From Closterium sp. NIES-65 (lineage: Eukaryota; Streptophyta; Zygnematophyceae; Desmidiales; Closteriaceae), in contig CANXME010002528.1 in the NCBI GenBank assembly GCA_948144175.1, positions 1,985,001 to 2,049,000 of the forward strand: 64,000 nt of DNA, given 5' to 3'. The notes beneath the pieces were generated by a model, which worked only from the letters and a program-made list of their open reading frames with translations, ran no database searches and had not been told where the DNA came from. Of the stretch, positions 51,911 through 64,000 are shown piece by piece (positions within the stretch are counted from its first letter, which is position 1; every line of letters begins with the position of its first letter). The position numbers and the translations under genes were made by a program.

Positions 51911-54900
51911 TCAAGAAGAGAGCAAGTGAGGCAAGACAGGTACAAGACCCAGCTGGGTACAAAAGCGCTGATGGTCGCAAGGCGCAAGTGCCTTGGTGAA
52001 CACATCAGCAGTGTTGGCCTCAGAGGCCACGTAAGCAAGTCGCAACTGACCACGCTGCTGCAGCTCACGAGCAAGGAAGTAGCGGAGAGCAATGTGCTTC
52101 GTTCTGTGCTCCAAGCGCTACTCTCGACACAAGGCCAACATGGCCTTGTTGTCTACGTACAGCACTGGAGGAGAACGAGGCAGCTCTCCAAGGTCAGTCA
52201 GCAGGTAGGTGAGCCAGCGAAGCTCCTGTGCAGCCATGGCCCCGGCGTAGATCTCAGCCTCACAACTGGAGCCGAGAACCGAAGACGAGCGAGTAGACCG
52301 CCACGAGACAGAGCCGGAACCAAGGCTGAAGGTGTAACCCTGTGACGACCGCTGCGTAGCCTGGTCGTCAGCCCAAGAAGCGTCTGCGTGCCCAGTAAGG
52401 ACCACTGGACTCCGCCCTCCAAGCACTAGCCCCATGCCCGACGTACTGCACAGGTAGCGCAATACCCTCTTCGCTGCAGCCATGTGCTCTGGTCTGTGTC
52501 TCCCAGGAGCAACATAGCGTGCAAGGATGCTCAGAGGGTATGCAAGGTCAGGTCGTGTGCAGGTCATCAGGTACATGAGGCAGCCAACAAGCTCTGCATA
52601 CGGACCACTCGACTCTACGGACTCATCCGAAGGCAGAGCTGAGAGTGAGTGGCGAGTAGGCAGAGGAGTGGCCTGAGGCGAGGAGTACGTGAAGCCGAAG
52701 CGCTGAAGGACCTGCTGCACCATGTGTGACTGAGTCAGGGTAATGGTGCGGCGTGCTCTGTCCCGAGTGATCTGCAAGCCAAGGTAGCTGCGCAGTTCAC
52801 CCAGGTCTGTGCACGTGTGTCTCTTCAGCAGCTCGGACTTCACGTAGGCGAGTCCAGCAGTGTCCGCTGTGGCGAAGACCAAGTCGTCGACGTACACGAG
52901 GATGTAGAACGGCGGCAGGGAAGTGTCGGTGCGAAGAAACAGCGACGGGTCAGCAGTAGAAGGAGCAAACCCAAGAGCCGCAAGCGTAGTCCTCAGTGTG
53001 TCGTGCCACTCACGCGGTGCCTGGCGGAGACCGTAGACTGGCCGTCGGAGGCTCCACTGGGTGCCAGGAGGGAAAGTCCCAGTGAAGCCAGGCGGACGGC
53101 GCAGCTAGATCTCCTCGTGCAGGCTACCCTGCAGGAACGCAGTGCTGAAGTCGAGAGAGTGAAGCTCGTAGTCGCGCTGAGCGGCAATGTGCAGCAGCAC
53201 CCGAAGAGTGGTCATCTTCGGGGTGGGAGAGAAGGTCTGAAAGTAGTCAACTCCCTGCCGCTGACTGAAGCCACGAGCCACGTAACGCGCCTTGAAGACA
53301 GGCGGCGAGCCCGGCGGCCGCTTCACCTTGAAGATCCACATGCCACTGACGATGTTCGCCCCAGGAGGGGGAACCGCGTCAACGTAGGTGCCTGTGGACT
53401 TCCAGGAAGCCATCTCTGCATCCATAGCTGCCTGCCACTGAGAGGAGTAGGGACCCTCTACGGCCTCCGCGTAAGAACGCGGAGTCGGGATGTCTAGTGC
53501 ATCCGGGTCTCCCTCAGGGGCTAGCAGTACAGACGCGAGACGAGGTGAAGCAGCGGCTAGACACTGGAACTCCTCCTGCCTGTCCTCTAGGACGTCCGTG
53601 CCAAGGGCACACTCACCCCCGACGGACGGAGGACAGGCGGACTCAGACTCAGCGACAAGACGAGCAGCGTAGTCTAGACGACAGCGCGCAGCAAAGTCGA
53701 CAAGCTCAGTGACAAGGGCAGACGCAGCAGACGACTCGAAGGAAGGGTCAGTGACAGCAGTAGCAAGGAGACGCGTGACAGTAGGACTGGCAGCACGAAG
53801 AGAGTCCGACTCCGGGTCGGCAAGAGCAGGAAGAGAGGAAGCAGGAGGAGAAGGCAAAGGGGCACGCAGAGGAGCAGTGGACGGACGCAGTGACATCCGG
53901 TGCGTGCCAGGGACAGGAGGAGGACGCTGACGCGACCCGCGACCACTAGCGCGCTCAGTACGAACGGGCGACGCAGGACGAGACGCAGGCTCACGACGCT
54001 CAGTAAGACCTCCAGTCGGACCAGCGTAGGGAGAAGGAGCAGGCAAAGGGGAGGCAGGCTGTAGCTGTGGCTGTGACCGGACAGGCTGCGGACCCTCTAA
54101 GGGAGGAGGAGGAGGTGTAAGACCAAGAACCTGCTGCAGGAGCGGAACGAAGTACGGTCGGGGCCGCGCGGCGACGCCAGAAACAGCAGGAACAGCACCA
54201 GCACCCCCGGCAGGAGCACCCACTCCAGCAGCACCTCCAGCAGAACCACCAGAAGCTCCAGAACCTCCAGCAGCAGCACCAGGAGCACCGTCAGTCGGAC
54301 CACCAACCGCAGGCTCAGCGCCAACGTCCTCAGCAGGACCAGCTCCAGGAGAACCCTCAGACCCAGCAGCTCCAGCACCCACAGGACGAGCACCGCCAGG
54401 TCGCGTGGCAGCAGCGCCCTCCGCAGCCGAAGAACCACCAGCACCAGCGGCACGCCTCCAGCGCCGGGCAAACCACTCACGCAGCTCCTGTGGAGAGAGC
54501 GGCTCCCGGCGAGACGAAGCACCCCCAGGCACAGCACCTCCAGGCTCGGCACCTCCAGGCTCAGCACCCCCAGGCTCAGTACCCCCAGACACAGCACCCC
54601 CAGGCACAGCACCCCCAGGCTCAGCACCCCCAGGCTCAGCACCCCCAGGCCCAGCACCCCCAGACTCCGCACCCCCAGGCTCAGCACCCCCAGGCTCAGC
54701 ACCCCTAGACTCCGCACCCCCAGGCTCAGCTCCCGCAGCAGCACCGGAGTCACCAGTGACCTCGACAGGCTCGACCGCGTCTACCTGAGACACACCTGAA
54801 GGGGCAGGACCCTGAGGGGGGAGGGGGACTACTGGGGGGGGACCTGGTACCAAGAAGAGCGGGGGTGGGGGGAGGGACGGAGTGCGGTAGGGGAAGAGGC

Positions 54901-57853
54901 GGTAGTAGGGTACCGACTCGTCGAACGTGACGTCCTGGGAGGACAGAACACGTCGAGAGGTGGGGTGGTAAAACTGCCACCCAGGGGCGTCGGGGGGGAA
55001 CCCGAGGAAGACGCAGGGAGAAGCACGAGGGGACAGCTTGTCCGCAGACAGGTCGCGAACAAACGCCCGAGATCCCCAGACCCGGAACGCCGACGCATCG
55101 CCAACCTTCCCCGTCCACAACAGAGCTGGGGAGGTCTCCGGTCGAGAGACCATGGGGTGGAGGTTGATCTGGTGCGCAGCGTACCTGACCGCAAACGGCC
55201 ACAGAAAATGGGGAGCAGCCGCATGCATCATGGACGTACGAGCGACGTCCATGACCATGCCAATGCGGCGCTCAGCGATCCCATTCTGCTGTGGTGAGTC
55301 CGGAAGCGTGAAGGTCTGACGGATGCCTCGCACACGACAGTAGGCACTCAGGAGGGCCGAGGAGAACTCTCCGCCTCTGTCCGAGTGCAGACGCAAGACA
55401 GGGAAGTCAGAGCCAAAGCTTCTCCGAAGCTGAAGACGAGCTGCGCGGATCCAGTCGATCAACACCTGAGTGACCTCACCCTTGCTGCGCAAGGGGAAGA
55501 CTGTGGTGTAACGCGAGTAGTCGTCAACCACTAGTAGGAAGTAGCGCTCCTGACCCTGTCCACGGACGCGGGCTGGGCCCCACACGTCCATGTGAAGCGT
55601 CTGCAACGGGGCCTCTGTCGGAGGAAACTGGGAGGAGTGAGGGGCAGCCCGCTGGCGCCCCTCGACACAGGGGACACAGGCAGGGCCAGGGCCCGGAGGA
55701 AGGGGAGGGAGGGACCGGGGAAGACCAGACACAAGGACCCGCGAGGCCATGCCTCTGAGCCGAAGCAGAGAGGGGTGGCCAAGGCGGTGGTGCCAGAGGA
55801 GGGTCTCGTGAGACAGACGACGACACGAACAAGGGGCAGACTCAAGACCAGACCTGGACGCTGCAGCAAACACCTGACCAGACGAAGGGGCCCTACCAGA
55901 CGCAGTACCTGGAGGAGAAGCAGTGGTCAGTGTGTACAGGCTCGACCCCGGCCGACGCGTAAACGTAGCCAGGTGGCGACCTGTATCCGCCTCCGTACAG
56001 TGGGTCACCCGCTGACGAGCAGGGGTGAACTGGTGGACACCTGCATCCTGGAGGTCAGCACCACTCACCAAGTTCGTCGAGAACGAGGGGAGGTAGAGAC
56101 CAGTCAGGGTGCCAGAGGGGGCCGCCGGACACGGGAGGACAGTGGAGAAGCGAGACAGGACAGGCCCCCCAGAGGGGTCCGCCAGGGACACCGCAACAGG
56201 CCGACTCAGCGGCGTGAGAGTGGTGCGGTCCCTAAAGAAGGAGCGAGACGCTCCAGAGTCAAGGGTGAAGGTGTGAGAGGCCGAAGCCGACACAGTACCT
56301 GAGAGGGCGGACTCACCAGTACCTGAAAGCATAGACGCACTGGCACCTAGAGCAGCAGCCTCACTAGTACCTGACGCGGCAGTACCAATGCCCGGGTCGG
56401 GCGGGAAACACCGGTAACAGTCATCCTCATCACTACCAGTCACAGCATACATAGCAGAGAGAATAGCATCAAAATCAAGATCATAAATAGCTACACCAGC
56501 CCTAGACAGCTCTCCCCAGCGGGGGATCTCAGCGGCCTCCGGAAACTGCTGACGCCAGGCGTCGGTCAGGCGGCCAAAGCAGCGACGGGCTGTGTGGGCG
56601 CCTCCACACCTCTCCCCTGCACGGTCACCAGTGCGAAGAACGTAGGGGCAGGGACCAAGCGCACCACCGCGCTGACGCTGCAAGTACCACTCACGGAGCT
56701 GCTGAGGGCCGGGGACGGTGCGAGAGCGCTGCTGCTGCTGCGGCTGCTGCTGTGGCTGCTGCTGCTGCTGCTGCTGGCGCTGACCACCCCCAGAGCTGCT
56801 CCGCTGGGACGAGCCACTCCGACCCCCTCCTCCACCGCCACCCCCGCCTCCACCGCCACCCCCGTCGCCACCGCCACCTCCCCCACCAGGACCGTCGCTC
56901 CCACCGCTCCCACCGCCTCCTCCGCTACCACCTCCGCCGCCACCTCCGCCTCCACCGCCGCCACTACTACCTCCACTCCCGCCACCACCCCCCCCGCCAC
57001 CCCCACTCCCCCCTCCACCCCCACCGCCTCCTCCACCGCCCCCTCTGGCTCCACCCGCTCCCTTGCCCCCCTTGCCCTTGCCAGTGCGGCGTCTGCCACT
57101 GGGGGCAGACGCCGCGCCGACCGACTCAAAACCAACGAGGTCGGCCGCAGCGGCAGAGGCGACAGAGGGCAGCAAGGGGGAGGGACCACACCCCTCAAAG
57201 ATGGGGGTGCGAGGGTCACCCCGAGAGGCCCCTACAGCGACAATACTCTTCTCAGCCGCTAGCAGGGACTCCTCAAGGAGGTCGACAGTGAGAGTGGTGG
57301 GACAGACAGAGAGAAACTGGTCCCTAACGACACGAAGGGACTCAGGAAGACGGGTGACGAGAAAGTAGAGAGTGATGTACATGGGAGGAGGGTTCGCAGC
57401 GCGGAACTCAGCAGGAAGGGCAGCGCGGTAGCGGGGGTCACTAGCGCGGAGGTGGGTAACGAGGTCAGCGACAGTGGGAAAGGAAGCGAGGTCAGGGAAG
57501 AGAAACGGTAGCATGAGGCGGCTAAGGGTAGCGGAGGAAGGGGAGGAGTAGCGCGCAACTACAGCGTCGTACAAGGCCTGAGCGGTCTTGCACTGACTAA
57601 AGTGGGCACGCTCAGAGGAAGGGAGGTGGCGACGCACAGCAAGACGTGCAGCAGCATCGCGGGTCGCCCACTTGGAGCGAACGGCAGAGTCAGCATCAGC
57701 AGGCGGGGCAGGGACAGCGCCAGAGACAAAGTCAAAGAGAGAGACCTCATCTACCGCATCACACAGTAAGTACAGCTGCAGGTCCTCGATCCAGACGGCA
57801 AAGTCAATGGCCCTCCCCTCAGCGTCAAAAGTGAGAACATTGGGGGTGGCCAT
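51911..57853 (-). CDS. Copia Gag-Pol polyprotein of element C, open except for two TAG codons
   Basis: ATG 57853 (MATPNVLTFDAEG), TGA at 51911-51913; 1980 codon positions in one frame. All domains are present with intact residues: glycine-rich linker, CX13CX3HX4C (CPYVLRTGDRAGERC then H and C), protease DSGAS, integrase (HMDVWGP, HSDRGGEF, NGIAERR), EPGGA repeats (54.52-54.74 kb), YVDDLVF and RNase H. TAG at 53105-53107 replaces the Trp of HEEIWLRRPPG in reverse transcriptase. TAG at 52118-52120 replaces a codon in CRExRLEHRTK (Gln in B, Leu in H). No frameshift, TAA or TGA interrupts it. Under the standard code it is dead. Confidence 0.9.
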
Positions 57854-58840
57854 GGCAGCAGCTGAAAGTCTCACCAGGATGGGAGAGTCGGGTAGGTCAG
57901 CAGCAGGCGGCTCGGGCTGCTCGGGCGGCTCGGGCGGCTCGGGCGGCTCGGGCGTCTCGGGTACCGGGCGGCTCGGCTGCTGCTGGGCGGCTCGGCTGCC
58001 GCTGGGCGGCTCGGCTGCGGCTGGGCGGCTCGGCTGCTGCTGGGCGGCTCGGCAGGGCCGTCAGGGTGCAGCTGCGGGGCCGGGACAGGGGACGGCGGGG
58101 CCGTCAGGGTGCAGCGGCGGGGCCGGGACAGGGGACGGCGGAGCCGTCAGGTGGCGGGCCAGCAGGCGAGGTGGCGAGCCGTCAGGTGAGGCGGCGGGGC
58201 CGTCAGGTCAGGTGGCGGGCCAGCAGGTGAGGCGGCGGGGCCGTCAGGTCAGGTGGCGGGCCAGCGGGTGAGGCGGCGGGCCGTCAGGTGAGGTGGCGGG
58301 CCAGCAGGTTAGGCGGCGGGCCGTCAGGTGAGGCGGCGGGGCCGTCAGGTCAGGTGGCGGGCCAGTAGGTGAGGCGGCGGGCCGTCAGGTGAGGCGGCGG
58401 GGCCGTCAGGTAAGGTGGCGGCGGGCCGTCAGGTGAGGCGGCGGGGCCGTCAGGTAAGGTGGCGGGCCAGCAGGTGAGACGGTGGGCCGTCAGGTGAGGC
58501 GGGGGGGGCCGTCTGGTGAGGTGGCGGGCCAGAAGTCGAGGCGGCGGGCCGTCAGGTGAGGCGGCGGCCGTCAGGTAAGGCGGCTGCGGGGCCGACAGAG
58601 GTGCAGCGGGGGGGGGGGGGGGGGCCTGCTGCAGCGACGAAGAGGCCGCGCGGCCGTCTTGAGGGCGGCGCGGCGCGGCTGTAAGGGCCGCGCGAAGTGG
58701 GGCCTGAACCGCGCGCGCGAAAAAAAAATGAGTCGCGCGCGCGACTCTCGGGGCGCCACAAGGGCAGCTCGACGCGCACTAGGGGGAGCGCGCCTCGGGG
58801 AGAATAGGGCGCGCTCCGGGCAGGAAAAAAAATCGTGGGT
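57854..58840 (-). repeat. GC-rich repetitive leader of Copia C
   Basis: Repeats of ggcggggccgtcaggt and ggtggcgggccagcaggtga types at 58150-58560, plus ggctcgggcggctc units near 57900. A 14-G run is at about 58608-58624. Confidence 0.75.
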
Positions 58841-58882
58841 GGGCCCAAAGAACGGTCCTTAGGAGGGACCCGCTCTATACCA
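58841..58882 (-). promoter_or_regulatory. Primer-binding site, hairpin and GGGCCC, Copia C
   Basis: Minus strand TGGTATAGAGC at 58872-58882. GGTCC (58854-58858) pairs with GGACC (58866-58870) around 7 nt; GGGCCC is at 58841-58846. Confidence 0.78.
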
Positions 58883-58969
58883 TGTGAAACTAACTGAACA
58901 GGAATGAATTGACTAAGTCAGAGTTGGGTACAAATACAACCCTAGCAAACTGTACCCCATATGTGCTAC

Positions 58970-58975
<6 letters not shown>
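58883..58975 (-). repeat. Truncated 5' LTR of Copia C (93 of 131 bp)
   Basis: Identical to 51576-51668, ending at the shared CACT where the duplicated G segment begins. Confidence 0.9.
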
Positions 58976-61870
<2,895 letters not shown>

Positions 61871-63105
61871 CCCCGTTCGTGTAGTCTCCAGTCTCACGAG
61901 ACTCTCCTGTGGCACCACCGCCTTGGTCACCCCGCCCTGCCTCGTCTCCGAGGCATGGCGGCCCGTCTCCTTGTCTCTGGTCTTCCCCGGTCCCTCCCTC
62001 CCCTTCCCCCGGGACCTGCCCTTGCCTGCGTCCCCTGCGTCCAGGGGCGGCAGCGTGCTGCCCCTCACTCCTCCTAGTTTCCCCCGACAGAGGCCCCGCT
62101 GCAGACGCTTCACATAGACATGTGGGGCCCAGCCCGCGTCCGTGGACAGGGTCACGAGCGTTACTTCCTGCTGGTGGTTGACGACTACTCGCGTTACACC
62201 ACAGTCTTCCCCTTGCGCAGCAAGGGTGATGTCACTGAGGTGCTGATCGACTGGATCTGCGCAGCTCGTCTCGAGCTCAGGCAGAGCTTCGACTCGGACT
62301 TTCATATTCTGCGTCTGCACTCTGACAGAGGCGGAGAGTTCTCCTCTGGCCTCCTGCGAGCCTACTGTCGTGCACGAGGCATCCGCCAGACCTTCACGCT
62401 TCCGGACTCTCCACGGCAAAATGGGATTGCTGAGCGCCGCATTGGCATGGTCATGGACGTCGCTCGTACGTCCATGATGCATGCGGCTGCCCCCCATTTT
62501 CTGTGGCCGTTTACGGTTTGGTACGTGGCGCATCAGATCAACCTTCAGCCCAGGGTCTCCATGCCGGAGACCTCCCCAGCCTTGCTATGGACGGGAAGGT
62601 TGGCGATGTGTCTGCGTTCCGGGTCTGGGGATCTCGGGCGTTTGTCCGCGACTTGTCTTCGGACAAGCTGTCTCCTCGTGGTGCTCTGTGCGTCTCCCTG
62701 GGTTTCCCCCCTGATGCGCCAGGGTGGCAGTTCTACCACCCCACCTCTCGCCGTGTTCTGTCCTCCCAGGACGTCACGTTTGACGAGTCGGTCCCCTACT
62801 ACCGCCTCTTCCCCTACCGCACTCCGTCCCTTCCCCCGCCACCGCTCTTCCTTATGCCAGGTCCCCCGCGGTAGAGCCTCTCCCCCCTCAGGGTCCTGCC
62901 CCTTCAGGTGTGTCCCAGGTAGACGCAGTCGAGCCTGTCAAGGTTGTTGGTGACTATGGTGCTGCTGAGGGTGCTAAGCCTGGGGGTGCTGACTCTGGGG
63001 GTGCTGAGCCTTTGGGTACTGCTCCTGGGGGTGTTGAGCCTGGGGGTGCTGAGCTTGGGGGTGCTGCGCCTAGGGGTGCTGTATCTGGGGGTGCGGAGTC
63101 TGGGG

Positions 63106-63233
63106 TGTGAAACAGGTAAACAGGAATGAAATGACTAAGGAAAGATTGGGTACAAATACAACCCTAGAAACCCTGTACCCCATACGTGCTACCCCACTAT
63201 AGCCTACAGCAACTATGTCATATAAATCTGACA
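63106..63233 (-). repeat. 3' LTR of Copia D (128 bp)
   Basis: TGTGAAACAGGTAA to AAATCTGACA, followed by the cacccccatagg purine tract (inverted). Confidence 0.9.
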
Positions 63234-63444
63234 CACCCCCATAGGCAAAGTGGGGGAGAACAAGGGGTCACAAGACCAGTCAAGTAAAGCAAAGCAGAGC
63301 AAGCTCAGGGTGGATCACAACGTCACCACACAGTCCGAGCACAAGAGCAGGGCCAGAGGCCAGTTCACATGCAGGAGTACAGACATATATATATAAAACT
63401 AGACAAGCAAGAGCAGGTATATATATGTCACAGTACAAGTAAAG

Positions 63445-64000
63445 TCAAGAGGAGAGCAAGTGAGGCAAGACAGGCACAAGACCCAGCTGGGTGCAGAGGC
63501 GCTGATGGTCACAAGGCGCGAGTGCCTTGGTGAACACATCAGCAGTGTTGGCCTCAGAGGCCACGTACGCAAGCCGCAACTGTCCACGCTGCTGCAGCTC
63601 ACGAGCAAGGAAGTAGCGGAGAGCAATGTGCTTCGATCTGTGCTCCAGACGTTGCTTTCGACACAAGGCCAGCATGGCCTTGTTGTCTACGTACAGCACT
63701 GGAGGAGAACGAGGCGGCTCTCCAAGGTCAGTCAGCAGGTAGGTGAGCCAGCGAAGCTCCTGTGCAGCCATGTCCCCAGCGTAGATCTCAGCCTCACAAC
63801 TGGAGCTGAGAACTGAAGACGAGCGAGTAGCCCGCCACGAGACAGAGCCGGAACCAAGACTGAAAGTGTAACCCCGTGACGACCGCTGCGTAGCCTGGTC
63901 GTCAGCCCAAGAAGCGTCTGCGTGCCCTGTAAGGACCACTGGACTCCGCCCTCCAAGCACTAGCCCCATGCCCGACGTACTGCACAGGTAGCGCAACACC
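63445..64000 (-). CDS. Copia polyprotein of element D, RNase H end (partial)
   Basis: Enters at the right edge within the reverse transcriptase-RNase H connection (LRYLCSTSGMGLVLG) and runs open to TGA 63445-63447. RNase H signatures GHADASWADD, SSCEAEIYA and LYVDNKAMLALC are intact, as is the ADVFTKALAPCDHQR tail. Close to H and C across this stretch. Nothing can be said of the rest. Confidence 0.9.
   Translation of the reverse strand, partial: VLRYLCSTSGMGLVLGGRSPVVLTGHADASWADDQATQRSSRGYTFSLGSGSVSWRATRSSSVLSSSCEAEIYAGDMAAQELRWLTYLLTDLGEPPRSPPVLYVDNKAMLALCRKQRLEHRSKHIALRYFLARELQQRGQLRLAYVASEANTADVFTKALAPCDHQRLCTQLGLVPVLPHLLSS

Larger units (their letters stand above)
63106..64000 (-). mobile_element. 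Copia element D, 3' end (continues beyond the right edge)
   Basis: 3' LTR 63106-63233 inserted into the GGA-repeat region of Copia G after TGGGG (63101-63105). Purine tract and RNase H follow. LTR sequence is closest to that of H (inverted). Confidence 0.88.

Overview
This is a eukaryotic, GC-rich, repeat-dominated window. No bacterial feature is present: coding regions carry GT-AG introns, retrotransposons use initiator-Met-tRNA-type primer sites, and 5-bp target duplications flank most elements. Copia dominance and the TGGTAT(C)AGAGC primer site point to the green-plant lineage. From memory, the main Gag-Pol family resembles proteins from zygnematophycean algae such as Closterium; I could not check this and hold it loosely. 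Almost everything here is transposable-element DNA. The only candidate host gene is a decayed coiled-coil/leucine-rich-repeat locus at 26.2-27.4 kb.

Left part (1-12.1 kb). An old minus-strand Ty3/gypsy element (5' LTR 11732-12074, gag start 11549) was split by two minus-strand Copia elements of one family: B (3910-11508, duplication AGCTG) and A (its 5' end at 3266; it runs off the left edge).

Middle-left (12.1-26.1 kb). A Tigger/pogo-like DNA transposon (12557-23696, TA target) carries a four-exon DDE transposase gene. Exon 1 was split by a small LTR element E (14499-22633, duplication ACGGG), which was then split by a second-family Copia element (15178-21914, 1018-bp LTRs, duplication CCTCC). 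Beside it is a short derivative of the same DNA transposon (23869-26031) that hosts a small non-autonomous LTR element (24232-25880).

Centre (26.1-40.3 kb). The coiled-coil/LRR remnant is followed by a frameshifted non-LTR retrotransposon (28172-31520, minus). It stands head to head with an unrecognised plus-strand SR/RGG-rich reading frame (31613-32911). Then come a 133-bp tandem repeat, a long 'aggtcag' array, another non-autonomous LTR element F (35581-37944, duplication GGTAC), and the 3' end of a chromodomain gypsy element (39235-40321).

Right part (40.3-64 kb). The gypsy element was broken by Copia element G (plus; starts 40322). G was invaded by H (41071-48237), a complete and fully open Copia element with 129-bp LTRs differing at one base. 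It was invaded again by an LTR-like insertion J (50673-61870) with giant (TG)n tracts, which contains minus-strand Copia C and an identical backward duplication, and finally by Copia D (63106 to the edge).

Across families, internal stop codons in otherwise open frames are almost all TAG. All short-LTR elements carry a hairpin beside the primer site whose sequence changes but whose pairing is kept in nearly every copy. These are the two observations I find most worth following up.
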